Both the position numbers and the translations under genes were made by a program. Below the pieces are notes generated by a model. That model had not been told where the DNA came from. It saw only the letters and a program-made list of their open reading frames with translations, and ran no database searches. DNA of 20,975 nt from an uncultured Phaeodactylibacter sp. Lineage in GTDB: Bacteria; Bacteroidota; Bacteroidia; Chitinophagales; Saprospiraceae. Where the stretch lies: assembly GCA_913062745.1 (NCBI GenBank), contig CAJXXJ010000004.1, forward strand, positions 1 through 20,975. Direction: 5' to 3'. Position 1 is the first letter of the stretch. Every line of letters begins with the position of its first letter. Shown here piece after piece: positions 1 through 7,771 of the stretch.

Positions 1-662
1 AAGCGGGTGCGGAAGGTGAACGGGCCTATGAATATGCTGGTATCCATTTCCGAGCAGTTGCCGGCCAGATAGACATCATATTCGGTGTCTTCCATCAGGT
101 TGAATAAGGTGGTGCCGGCTCCGGAGGCTAGTTGGTACTCCCCGCTGCCGGGCAGAAAGCCGGAGGGGCCAAACTCCAGGAGTGTGGACGCCAGCGGGTC
201 GGTAGGTATCCAGCTTACGTCTGCCTGAAAAGCCCGGATGTCTTCAATATCCACTGAATTGCTGAAGGGGGGCGTACAGGAGGGGCAGTCTGCGGTGCCG
301 TTAAAAACTTCACCCAGCATGACCGGAGCGCCGAAGCCATCCGAGAATACGGGCAGGAAGTTAGCGTCAATTAATTCATAAGACACCTCCGTGACGAATA
401 ATCCACTGGTGAAGGAGATAATAATAGTGTCTCCGCTCACTACCGGGATAGAGAAGGAATTGGACAGGCCGTCGTCATCTATACCGTTGAGGGTATAGCT
501 GGTGGTGTCATCCCCAGTGATGACAGTAACGAGGTTGCCATTCCAGCCATCACCGAAGGAGTCGAAAAGGTTCAGCGTATAAAAGCAGCTGTCCTGAGCA
601 CTTGTGGTGTTCGAGAGTAGGAGGGAAAGGAAAAAGAAAAATAGGGTAAAACTCCGCTTCAT
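1..662 (-). CDS. Secreted protein with DGWNG motif and fibronectin-III-like segment (partial, C-terminus off window)
   Basis: The reading frame opens with ATG at 662 and stays open for 220 codons to the window edge, so the C-terminal part is missing. Residues 1-23 form a clear signal peptide (MKRSFTLFFFFLSLLLSN, then TTSAQ with likely cleavage after SAQ or SA). The mature protein starts with a beta-rich segment containing DSFGDGWNGN, a motif common in secreted Bacteroidota surface proteins. From about residue 140 there is a fibronectin-III-like segment (VDIEDIRAFQADVSW, later LMEDTEYDVYLAGNC, then PFTFRTR). Proteins of this build are usually long, multi-domain and exported, often with a type IX secretion C-terminal domain; that end is not visible, so export route and function are inference. 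No neighbouring gene in the window clarifies its role. Confidence 0.8.
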   Translation of the reverse strand, partial: MKRSFTLFFFFLSLLLSNTTSAQDSCFYTLNLFDSFGDGWNGNLVTVITGDDTTSYTLNGIDDDGLSNSFSIPVVSGDTIIISFTSGLFVTEVSYELIDANFLPVFSDGFGAPVMLGEVFNGTADCPSCTPPFSNSVDIEDIRAFQADVSWIPTDPLASTLLEFGPSGFLPGSGEYQLASGAGTTLFNLMEDTEYDVYLAGNCSEMDTSIFIGPFTFRTR

Positions 663-785
663 AGTTGCATTTTTTGTTCATACAGGCGGCCGGCTTGGCG
701 AAGCTGCGAACCGGAATCTGATTGATGAAGCTAAAATTAAAGAAAAAATCCAGAACTGCGCTTTCCATTGGCGTCTGCCAGATGG

Positions 786-816
786 CGAAAGTAGGATTGT
801 CAGGCGAGCGCTGAAA
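786..816 (-). promoter_or_regulatory. Candidate Bacteroidota-type promoter for the secreted protein
   Basis: Read on the minus strand, TTTC is followed after exactly 19 bases by TACTTTCG. This resembles the Bacteroidota pattern TTTG-N19-TAnnTTTG with one mismatch in each box. It would start transcription near 779, leaving a leader of about 117 bases before the ATG at 662. Support is pattern matching only. Confidence 0.3.
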
Positions 817-935
817 ATTGCGCGCAGGTGAATGTATTATATTTAAACATTTTTTTGGTACTGCTGTTAGAGCTTTGTTCTGACCATAAAACCCGCACAT
901 TCAACGTAAGTAGTTGATTTAAAACAATTTGTAAA

Positions 936-1859
936 GTGGCCGTTTATTCCATAAAAGACTTGGAAAAGCTTTCGGGTATTAAAGCTCACACGCTGCGGGT
1001 GTGGGAGCAGCGGTATGATATTATCCATCCTAAGCGGACTAAAACCAATATTCGGTATTATCTTGACGAAGATCTTAAGTTTATCCTCAATATAGCACTG
1101 CTGAATAAAAACGGGATTAAGATTTCCAAAATCGCTCAGATGAGCCGGGAGGAAATTGCCGAAAAGGTGGCAGCTATTTCTGAGATCAACTTCGAATATG
1201 GTACTCAGCTCGACGCACTGACCATCTCGATGATTGAGATGGATGAATATAAATTTGACCGCATCATCCGCACCAACATACAGCAGCTGGGCTTTGAGCG
1301 AACGATGCTGGAAATTATTTATCCTTTCCTCGACAAGCTGAGCGTACTCTGGCTTACCGGCTCCATCAATCCGGTGCAGGAGAACTTCATGAGCTACCTC
1401 ATCCGTCAAAAGATTGTAGTCGCTATTGATAACGAGCCGCTCGTCACCGGCAAGGAAGTGAACCGTTTTCTGATTTATTTGCCGGAAGGCGAAAAGCAGG
1501 AGCTGAGCATGCTGTTTATGCACTACCTGCTCAAATCCCGGGGCAACCACGTCACTTACATCGGGCAGGATATCACCCTCACTGACCTCAAAGACGCCTC
1601 CAATATCTACAAGCCGGATTATATCTTCACGATGATCACAGAAGCCTTTAGCAAGGAGCCGCTGCAAAAGTATATCGACCGCTTGTCGGATAACTTTGAG
1701 GACTGCCAGCTTCTGCTTTCCGGCTATCAGGTGGTGGCGCAGGCCGTGAAGTTGAACAAGAATGTGAAAATCCTGCGCAGCCTGAATCAAACCATGCACT
1801 TTTTGGACGAGCTCAAAGAAAAAACAAGCGATGACTCTAAAGCCGTTAAGACAGGCTGA
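936..1859 (+). CDS. MerR-family regulator with degenerate cobalamin-binding-like domain (CarH/LitR-like)
   Basis: A 307-residue DNA-binding regulator. Residues 3-70 are a MerR winged helix (YSIKDLEKLSGIKAHTLRVW, then RYDIIHPKRT). Residues about 85-165 form the helical bundle that precedes a B12 domain, and about 175-290 resemble a cobalamin-binding Rossmann domain (FLIYLPEGEKQELSMLF, HVTYIGQDI, LLLSGY). In CarH-type photoreceptors the bundle carries W-x9-EH and the Rossmann domain carries an E-x-H-E-x-G-like loop. Here W139 and E149 are kept, but the following His is Asn150, and the loop reads GEKQELS with Gln188 in the place of the axial His. Light sensing by adenosylcobalamin is therefore doubtful. 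The start is GTG at 936: the frame has a stop at 915-917 and the protein begins exactly where MerR domains do. Next gene: YceI, 52 bases downstream, same strand. MerR family is certain; ligand is unknown. Confidence 0.9.
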   Translation: MAVYSIKDLEKLSGIKAHTLRVWEQRYDIIHPKRTKTNIRYYLDEDLKFILNIALLNKNGIKISKIAQMSREEIAEKVAAISEINFEYGTQLDALTISMIEMDEYKFDRIIRTNIQQLGFERTMLEIIYPFLDKLSVLWLTGSINPVQENFMSYLIRQKIVVAIDNEPLVTGKEVNRFLIYLPEGEKQELSMLFMHYLLKSRGNHVTYIGQDITLTDLKDASNIYKPDYIFTMITEAFSKEPLQKYIDRLSDNFEDCQLLLSGYQVVAQAVKLNKNVKILRSLNQTMHFLDELKEKTSDDSKAVKTG

Positions 1860-1911
1860 TTACCTTTACACCTCTGGTTTTAATCAACACACTATATAAA
1901 CCACCACCTTT

Positions 1912-2616
1912 ATGAAAAACAAGTTTCAGTTCATGCTCCTTGCCCTGGCTCTGTTCGGGCTCGCCGCTTGCGGCAGTGAAGCGCCTGAGGGCGAAAAAGT
2001 AGAAGCCGGCGAAGCAATCGAAACCACCGATGAAAATGCCGCTTCCGGCACCACTTACATGGTCAATACGGAAGAAAGCCAGATCGACTGGGTCGGCAGC
2101 GAAGCCATCGGCGGAGAACACACCGGCTACATCAACCTGAAGGAAGGAAAGCTAATGGTGGAAGATGGCAACATCACCGGCGGCTCTTTCGTAATCGACA
2201 TGACCACCATCACGGACACGGACCTGGCGCCGGAAGATGGCAAGGCGAAGCTCGAGGGGCACCTGAAAAGCGATGACTTCTTCAATGTATCTGAACATCC
2301 GACGAGCACCTTCGAAATCGTAAGTGTGGAAGCAGTGGAAAGCGACACAAGTGGGGTGAGCCACCGCATCACCGGCAACCTGACGATGCGCGGCATCACC
2401 AAGAGCGTCACTATCCCGGCTAATGTTTCTATGGCAGACGGCAAGCTGATGGCTTCCACGCCTCAGTTTACAATAGACCGTACCAAGTGGGACGTCATGT
2501 TCCGCGCTTCTATGACCAATACCGCAAAAGAGAAAATGATCAACGACCTGATCGGCCTGAAAATCAATCTGCAGGCTGCTCCGGAAGGCGAAATGACAGA
2601 GAAAATGGACTCCTAA
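1912..2616 (+). CDS. YceI-family lipoprotein
   Basis: A 234-residue YceI-domain protein. Residues 1-19 are a lipoprotein signal peptide with lipobox LAAC (Cys20), followed by an acidic linker (about 21-45) typical of Bacteroidota surface or periplasmic lipoproteins. The YceI lipocalin-like barrel covers about 47-225: SQIDWVGSEAIGGEHTGYI, LKSDDFFNVSEHPTSTFEI, GNLTMRGITKSVTIPA and FTIDRTKWDVMF are all family hallmarks. YceI proteins bind long isoprenoid or amphipathic lipids in the periplasm; the E. coli member is base-inducible. Here it follows a MerR regulator and ends at a strong terminator, so it may be a target of that regulator (inference). The ligand cannot be read from sequence. Confidence 0.92.
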   Translation: MKNKFQFMLLALALFGLAACGSEAPEGEKVEAGEAIETTDENAASGTTYMVNTEESQIDWVGSEAIGGEHTGYINLKEGKLMVEDGNITGGSFVIDMTTITDTDLAPEDGKAKLEGHLKSDDFFNVSEHPTSTFEIVSVEAVESDTSGVSHRITGNLTMRGITKSVTIPANVSMADGKLMASTPQFTIDRTKWDVMFRASMTNTAKEKMINDLIGLKINLQAAPEGEMTEKMDS

Positions 2617-2639
2617 GTAAAGCAGAGCTTCTGCTTGCT

Positions 2640-2683
2640 TCCCCGCCCGGTAGCTTAATGGCTTCCCGGCGGGGATTTTTTTT
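2640..2683 (+). terminator. Rho-independent terminator after the YceI gene
   Basis: A GC-rich stem (CCCCGCC at 2641-2647 paired with GGCGGGG at 2668-2674, extended by T2640-A2675) is followed directly by eight T residues (2676-2683). It lies 24 bases after the YceI stop codon and separates the MerR-YceI pair from the glycosyltransferase. Confidence 0.88.
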
Positions 2684-2719
2684 ACAGCAATCAACGGCTT
2701 CCCCGGTGGTTGTGCTGTC

Positions 2720-3889
2720 ATGCGCTCTGCCTTTCGGCAAAAGCGATTCTTTCCTATTTTGTGCTTAAATCCAAACGCCTTGTTTTTGAGTGCAGAACAC
2801 CTCTTGTTGGGAGCCTTTCTTTTAGCGACAGCGGTACAGCTTGCTTTTTGGCTCGGGCCCTTCCTGAAATTTGCCCGACACCGGCCCGCGCCACCTCCGG
2901 AAGTGCCCCCGGAGCCGGTCTCCATCATCATCTGTGCACGCAATGAAGCGGAAAACCTAAAGGAAAACCTGCCGTATTTTCTGTCGCAAGACTATCCGGA
3001 TTACGAGATAATCGTGGTAAACGATCAATCTTCCGATAAAAGTTTGGAAGTTCTCTTGGAGATTCAGCAAAAAAGCCCCATATTGCGTCTCATAAGCATC
3101 ACTACCAAAGATGCACGTGGGAAAAAAGCAGCTCTGAGCAAGGGCATCAAAGCTGCAAAACATGAAATTCTTTTATTATCTGATGCCGATTGCCGCCCGG
3201 CAAGCTCCAAATGGCTGGAGCAAACACAAGCATTCATTCGGGATAGGGCGGAAATCGGGCTAGGATACAGCCCTTATTTACGTGGGAAAGGCATGCTGAA
3301 TGCCTTTATTCGCTTTGAGACCGTCTATTCTGCTATCCAATATCTTTCCTTTGCATTCGTTGGCATGCCCTATATGGGCGTAGGTCGCAATTTAGCGTAC
3401 CGCAGTTACCTCTTTCATCGAGCAGGAGGTTTCGCCATGCACGCTGATGTCACTTCCGGAGATGATGATTTGTTCATCAATCAGGTAGCGACAGCAAGCA
3501 ACACTCGGGTCATCATGAGCCCCGATGCATTCGTTTTTTCAAGAGCAAAAAGTAGTTGGAGAGGCTACTATCGCCAAAAAAGGAGGCACCTGAGCACAGG
3601 AAGCCGATACCGCTGGAAGCACAAGCTTTTGCTTGGTGCGCTATCTGCCAGCCACTTCGGCCACTATGTATTCGGCCTTGCCTCTATCCTATTTTACAAC
3701 TTGGCAATAATCGTAATCTTTAACTATCTGGCACGGATAGTGGTAGTCTCTACGGTGTACTTTTTAACATTGAGAAAACTACGTGACCCCTCACTTTTTT
3801 TCTGGGTCCCCATTTTTGACACCCTGTACATCCTATACTACCTGCTCTTCGCGCCGGCCCTTTTTAAAACAAAGGAACCATGGACATAG
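2720..3889 (+). CDS. Membrane-anchored family 2 glycosyltransferase
   Basis: A GT-A fold inverting glycosyltransferase that would move a sugar from a nucleotide-sugar donor to an unknown acceptor on the cytoplasmic face of the inner membrane. Residues about 25-50 are a membrane helix. The catalytic domain spans about 66-295: VSIIICARNEAENL, VVNDQSSD (usual VVDDGSTD), the DxD metal site LLSDADC (154-158), GDDDLF near the base position and YRQKRRHLSTG, equivalent to the Q/RxxRW motif. Two or three membrane helices follow (about 310-385). The start is uncertain: ATG at 2720 gives an unusual 22-residue arginine-rich lead, and TTG at 2780 would begin just before the first helix. The 3' end overlaps the next gene by 10 bases (ATGGACATAG), suggesting translational coupling with the sigma factor. 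The middle of the gene is visibly poorer in GC than its neighbours, a possible sign of transfer. Confidence 0.87.
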   Translation: MRSAFRQKRFFPILCLNPNALFLSAEHLLLGAFLLATAVQLAFWLGPFLKFARHRPAPPPEVPPEPVSIIICARNEAENLKENLPYFLSQDYPDYEIIVVNDQSSDKSLEVLLEIQQKSPILRLISITTKDARGKKAALSKGIKAAKHEILLLSDADCRPASSKWLEQTQAFIRDRAEIGLGYSPYLRGKGMLNAFIRFETVYSAIQYLSFAFVGMPYMGVGRNLAYRSYLFHRAGGFAMHADVTSGDDDLFINQVATASNTRVIMSPDAFVFSRAKSSWRGYYRQKRRHLSTGSRYRWKHKLLLGALSASHFGHYVFGLASILFYNLAIIVIFNYLARIVVVSTVYFLTLRKLRDPSLFFWVPIFDTLYILYYLLFAPALFKTKEPWT

Positions 3890-4539
3890 CAGTACAGACC
3901 CAGCCCAAAAACTTCAACGCGGTTAACATAACTACCGCTTCTGAGGACTACACCATTGTGAAAGCCGCTATTAAAGGCAACCAAAAAGCGTACCAGATTC
4001 TGCTGGAGCGCTACCGCAGCCCGATCTTCCACATGATGCTGAAGATGGTCAACAACCGGGAAGATGCCGACGACCTCACGATCGAGGCTTTCGGCAAAGC
4101 ATTCGACAAACTGTCGAGCTACACCCCGCGCTACGCCTTTAGCACCTGGCTGTTCCGCATCGCCATTAATAATGGTATTGACCATATCCGCAAGAAGCGC
4201 CTGCACATGCTGTCAATCGATGAGCCGATTGACGGAGAAAGCAGCACCGACTACTCGCACAGTATTCCATCTTATACCCTCGACCCGGAGCAGGATTTCA
4301 TCCGTGACCAGCGCCTGCAGCTGATGCGCGACCTGCTCGGCCGGCTCAGCGGCAAGTACCGCCTGATGATTGAGCTGCGTTACTTCGAGGAGCTCAGCTA
4401 CGAAGAAATAGCCACCGAACTCGACATCCCGCTCGGCACCGTCAAAGCCCAGCTCTTCCGCGCTAAGGAAGTACTGAGCAACCTGCTGAGCAAGCCCGGC
4501 GCAAGCGACTACATCGATCAGGTCTGCCGCCGGGCCTGA
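3880..4539 (+). CDS. ECF-type RNA polymerase sigma factor
   Basis: A 219-residue sigma-70 family protein of group IV type. Region 2 is at about 35-107 (AYQILLERYRSPIFHMML, NREDADDLTIEAFGKAF, then FSTWLFRIAINNGIDHIRKK), contacting core polymerase and the -10 region. Region 4 is at about 148-200 (LSGKYRLMIELRYFEELSYE, then DIPLGTVKAQLFRAKEVL), the helix-turn-helix for the -35 element. The linker of about 40 residues (LDPEQDF) is usual for the family. No anti-sigma gene is adjacent; upstream it overlaps the glycosyltransferase by 10 bases and downstream lies the photolyase, both on the same strand. Its targets are unknown; ECF factors beside MerR/B12 regulators and photolyases often serve light or oxidative stress, which is inference here. 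Confidence 0.93.
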   Translation: MDIAVQTQPKNFNAVNITTASEDYTIVKAAIKGNQKAYQILLERYRSPIFHMMLKMVNNREDADDLTIEAFGKAFDKLSSYTPRYAFSTWLFRIAINNGIDHIRKKRLHMLSIDEPIDGESSTDYSHSIPSYTLDPEQDFIRDQRLQLMRDLLGRLSGKYRLMIELRYFEELSYEEIATELDIPLGTVKAQLFRAKEVLSNLLSKPGASDYIDQVCRRA

Positions 4540-4563
4540 TATGCGCAAGCAGAAAGCTGACGA

Positions 4564-4594
4564 AAGGGCTGTGCTAAACCATGTGCACGCCCTT
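4564..4594 (+). terminator. Weak hairpin after the sigma factor gene
   Basis: AAGGGC-T-GTG (4564-4573) can pair with CACGCCCTT (4586-4594), a nine-pair stem with one bulged T and a 12-base loop. The following bases (CCGTTACCTTTC) are only mildly T-rich, so it may attenuate rather than stop transcription into the photolyase gene at 4618. Confidence 0.35.
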
Positions 4595-4617
4595 CCGTTA
4601 CCTTTCTAAACTCGACT

Positions 4618-6021
4618 ATGCCGAAACGCAGCCTGCTGTGGTTTCGCAAAGACCTCCGCCTGCACGACAACCCGGTGCTCCATCGTGCTCTGCAAGAGAG
4701 CGATGCGATCCTTCCCGTTTTTATCATCGACCCCCGCTGGTTCCGGAAGCTCCCGTTAGGTTTCCGGAAAACCGGCGCTAACCGTACCGCTTTTCTGTTG
4801 CAATGCTTGCAGGACCTGCGGGAGCGCCTGCAAAGCAGAGAAGGCGCGCTGCTGATTGGCTACGGCCATCCGGAAAAGCTACTGCCTGAGCTGGTCCGTG
4901 AGTACCAGATCGAAGCGATTTATACCCAACGAGACATCGCCTGGGAAGAACGCCGCAGCGCTGCCGCTGTACAGCGGGCAGTTGCTCCGCTTGGCTGCCT
5001 TTTCAACCGGGAATGGAGCCACCTTCTCTACCATCCGGATGACCTGGATTTCTCTCCTCAGCAGACGCCTGCCACCTTCAAAACTTTCCGGAAGCACCTC
5101 CGCCGCAGCCGAGTGCGGGAACTGTTGCCCGAAGTAGCCCGGTTCCCCCTGCTGCCGCCAAAGGAAGAAGCCCCCCTTCCCGGCCTTCCCGACCTGGGGC
5201 TGTATGCTGAACCGCAACCTGCCTATCCGGGTGGAGAAACTGCTGCACTGCAGCGCCTGCAGCACTACTTTTTTGATACCGAAGCCCTCACCCGCTACAA
5301 GTGGACCCGCAATCAGTCTCTGGGCGATGATTACAGCTCCAAGTTTTCGCCCTATCTGGCGCACGGCTGCCTCTCACCCCGTCTGGTGTACCGGGAAAAT
5401 AAGCGCTATGAAGCAACCGTCAGGAAGAATATTTCCACCTACTGGCTCCTCTTCGAGCTAAAATGGCGGGAATTTTTTCAGTACCTCGGCATGCGGCACG
5501 GCAACCGGATGTTTTTCCCGGAAGGGATCAAAGGGCGGGAGCGCGCGTGGAAAGAGGATAAGGAGCTGTTTGAGCGCTGGCGAAAGGCGCAGACCGGCAT
5601 CCCTTTTCTGGATGCCCACATGCGGCAAATGAATCAAACGGGTTTCATGTCTAACCGGGGGCGGGTCAACCACGCGAGTTTTCTGGCTCAGGAATACGGC
5701 ATCAACTGGACGTGGGGCGCCGCCTGGTTTGAGGCCCGGCTTATTGACTACGATGTATGCAGCAACTGGCTCAACTGGAATACACAAGCCACAGAACAAC
5801 GCTTTACCAACCCCATCTGGCAAAGCAAAAAGTACGACCAGAAAGGCGAGTACGTGCGGAAATGGCTGCCCGAGCTCCGGGATGTGCCAGTGCCTCAGCT
5901 ATACGCGCCATTCACCATGAGCGAGGAAGAGCAGGCGGAGCATGGCGTGAAAATCGGGGAGGACTATCCGGCACCGGCTACGCTGTCCGGTAAGCTGGAA
6001 TGGGCGGTAAAACGGCTCTGA
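4618..6021 (+). CDS. Cryptochrome/photolyase family protein, CRY-DASH type
   Basis: A 467-residue flavoprotein expected to bind FAD and repair cyclobutane pyrimidine dimers with blue light, chiefly in single-stranded DNA if it behaves like known CRY-DASH enzymes. Residues 1-130 are the antenna-binding alpha/beta domain (LLWFRKDLRLHDNPVL). The FAD domain (about 200-460) shows TRYKWTRNQSLGDDYSSKFS, YLAHGCLSPRLVY, TYWLLFELKWREFF, FMSNRGRVNHASFLAQEY and LIDYDVCSNWLNWN, then GEYVRKWLPEL. The WTRN...DDYSSKFSP and TYW-FEL-WR-FF blocks are the CRY-DASH signature rather than class I CPD photolyase. The ATG at 4618 starts exactly at the conserved N-terminus. It stands 78 bases after the sigma factor on the same strand and converges on the S41 peptidase gene, with only three bases between the stop codons. 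Photolyase versus signalling role cannot be settled from sequence. Confidence 0.93.
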   Translation: MPKRSLLWFRKDLRLHDNPVLHRALQESDAILPVFIIDPRWFRKLPLGFRKTGANRTAFLLQCLQDLRERLQSREGALLIGYGHPEKLLPELVREYQIEAIYTQRDIAWEERRSAAAVQRAVAPLGCLFNREWSHLLYHPDDLDFSPQQTPATFKTFRKHLRRSRVRELLPEVARFPLLPPKEEAPLPGLPDLGLYAEPQPAYPGGETAALQRLQHYFFDTEALTRYKWTRNQSLGDDYSSKFSPYLAHGCLSPRLVYRENKRYEATVRKNISTYWLLFELKWREFFQYLGMRHGNRMFFPEGIKGRERAWKEDKELFERWRKAQTGIPFLDAHMRQMNQTGFMSNRGRVNHASFLAQEYGINWTWGAAWFEARLIDYDVCSNWLNWNTQATEQRFTNPIWQSKKYDQKGEYVRKWLPELRDVPVPQLYAPFTMSEEEQAEHGVKIGEDYPAPATLSGKLEWAVKRL

Positions 6022-6024
6022 TTG

Positions 6025-7020
6025 TTAGTCAATTAAGCTTAGCGCACGCTCGAGGATCGCATCCCGGGCAGCGAGGCTGTCTTCCCGGCTGATCCATTGC
6101 AGATGATCTGGCGGCAAGCCAATACCCTCAAACGAAGCTCCGTCCGGGCCCTGCATTTGCCAGTGCGAAAGCCGGTACACCCACCCGTTAGACAGCTCCC
6201 GGAAGATGGGGTTGCCCGAGCCGCCGCCGGTTGTGTCGCCTACGCTTTGCACCTGCTCGTACTGCCGCATGGCGAGGATGAAATCTTCGGTAGCGCTGAA
6301 GCAGCGGCGGTTGGTCAGCAAATAGACGGGGGAAGTATAGGGAGCTGCCGGGCCGGCCGGTTGAATAAAGTCCTCTATCCAGTCCGAAAACTGATCATGC
6401 CCGGGCCCGTTGCGGTAGCGAAACCGGCGGTACAGCCGGCGTTCAGTAGCAAAGCGGCTGGCGATCAGTTCGCTAAACCGGTCAGAGCCGCCGCCGTTGT
6501 CCCGCAGGTCGATCAGCAGCGCTTTGGTGTCAGCCAGTTCCCGGAGGATGTCATCAATACCGGCAAAATCAGCCTCCTCTCCGCTGAAGCGCGCGATACG
6601 CAGATAAGCTATTTCCGGGCGGGACTGCAGCCTGCCGTAAGCAAGGGCCGGGCTCAGGCTGGTCAGCCCACTCAGGTAGCCGGCAGCGTGTAGCGGAGTG
6701 TTGGCAGGGGCTTTCGCCCAAAAACGGTAACCACAGCTGCCTTCAGGGGTGTACAGGTTGACATGCCCGTCCTGCAGCTCGCTGAGCATCTGGCAGAGCA
6801 AACCCCGCAGCTCCGCAGGGCTGGCCGCCGCTGCCTGTGGAGCATATCGGCTGTAGGCTGCTTCCCAGTCCACTTGCTTGTAGGTAAAGTAGGCGTAGTG
6901 ACGGTCAAATTCTTCCCATAGCTCCTCAAATAACGCGGCGGAAGTGGTACTGGCCTCTTCCCGGAGACAGGCGGGGAGGGTGAGCAAAAGCCCGAGCAGC
7001 AAGAATGCCGATTTATTCAT
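6025..7020 (-). CDS. S41-family peptidase lipoprotein (C-terminal processing peptidase-like)
   Basis: A 331-residue lipoprotein: signal peptide with lipobox LPAC (Cys18). Residues 25-90 are the helical N-terminal region common in Bacteroidota S41 proteins (LFEELWEEFDRHYAYF, LQDGHVNLYTP). The S41 core follows from about 135: EIAYLRI, ALLIDLRDNGGGSD, PVYLLTNRRCFSATEDF with the probable nucleophile Ser242 in S-A-x-E, GDTTGGGSGNP and FEGIGLPPD. The stretch between the N-terminal region and the core (about 90-135) is too short for a full PDZ domain, so it is a PDZ-less S41 form. It likely cleaves C-termini of envelope proteins. Its start overlaps the stop of the upstream outer-membrane-like gene by eight bases (ATGAATAA), so the two are probably co-translated and may work together (inference). 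Confidence 0.9.
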   Translation of the reverse strand: MNKSAFLLLGLLLTLPACLREEASTTSAALFEELWEEFDRHYAYFTYKQVDWEAAYSRYAPQAAAASPAELRGLLCQMLSELQDGHVNLYTPEGSCGYRFWAKAPANTPLHAAGYLSGLTSLSPALAYGRLQSRPEIAYLRIARFSGEEADFAGIDDILRELADTKALLIDLRDNGGGSDRFSELIASRFATERRLYRRFRYRNGPGHDQFSDWIEDFIQPAGPAAPYTSPVYLLTNRRCFSATEDFILAMRQYEQVQSVGDTTGGGSGNPIFRELSNGWVYRLSHWQMQGPDGASFEGIGLPPDHLQWISREDSLAARDAILERALSLID

Positions 7021-7771
7021 GTTTTCCCAGTTTTAGCACGCCGCCCAGCAGTACGCTGTGCTGCAGTTGCTGTACGTGCAGGTACTCGTAGTATTGGAGT
7101 TGGTAATGCAGCGCAAGAGATAGCCTGCTGCTCAGCCGTTGTTCAGCGCCACCGCCGAGCTGCAGCAGCGTATACTGCCCCGGGCCTCTGAAATTGGACC
7201 ACCGGCTCAGCATCTCCCGTTGGAAGTAGCGTGGGCTGTAATCTTTGCTGGCCACGTAGTTGAACAAGGCCCAGCCCAGATGCGCCTGTAGCTGCAGGCC
7301 CGGCCTCCAATGCCACAAGCCTCCGGCAGCCGGGCCGAATCCAATGGCACCCTCAAATTGGTCTTCGGAAATACCAGCCAGGTAATGGTGTCTCCGGTAG
7401 GCAATGGTCGCGTGCCCCAAAAAGCCGCCGTAGAGGGTCAGGGGTTCCTGGCGGTGCAAAGCCCACAGCTCTCGCTGCGTAAACTGGCCGAGGTGGAAGC
7501 GGTTGGTGTTGGAGCCTGCGGCAAAAGTATGGCTTACCGGGCTGTGCAGCCAGGCGGAGGCGTAGCTCAGCTGCAATTGCTGCCAGCGCTCTTCGGATAT
7601 TTTGGCGAAAGCCAATCCGGTAAGCATGCTGCTGCCGGATAAAAGGCGGGGGCTAAGCTGCGGGTCATGGAGCTGTACTGCCGTAATGCCCGAGCGAAGG
7701 CTGAGCCCCACCCGCTGCGCAACGAGCAGCGTAGCGGCAAAGAGCAGTATTGTGGCCAGTAAGTATCGCAT
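7013..7771 (-). CDS. Putative outer-membrane beta-barrel protein of unknown function
   Basis: I do not recognise the family. The 252-residue protein starts with a signal peptide (MRYLLATILLFAATLLVAQ) and continues as alternating hydrophobic/polar strands rich in aromatic residues and glycine (RVGLSLRSG, LTLYGGFLGHATIAYRRHHY, LQAHLGWALFNY, YTLLQLGGGAEQRLSSRLSL, LHYQLQYYEY, HSVLLGGVLKLG), as in small outer-membrane barrels. The ATG at 7771 is preferred because it begins the signal peptide directly; an in-frame TTG at 7816 would add 15 residues before it. The stop overlaps the S41 peptidase start by eight bases, implying one transcript. Barrel topology is inference from pattern; the C-terminus (GKHE) lacks the usual terminal aromatic residue. 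Confidence 0.7.
   Translation of the reverse strand: MRYLLATILLFAATLLVAQRVGLSLRSGITAVQLHDPQLSPRLLSGSSMLTGLAFAKISEERWQQLQLSYASAWLHSPVSHTFAAGSNTNRFHLGQFTQRELWALHRQEPLTLYGGFLGHATIAYRRHHYLAGISEDQFEGAIGFGPAAGGLWHWRPGLQLQAHLGWALFNYVASKDYSPRYFQREMLSRWSNFRGPGQYTLLQLGGGAEQRLSSRLSLALHYQLQYYEYLHVQQLQHSVLLGGVLKLGKHE

Noticed and set aside
867..1799. 310-codon minus-strand open frame opposite the MerR gene
   Set aside because: No family motif, while the plus strand has an unmistakable MerR domain; it is a shadow of that gene's codon usage.
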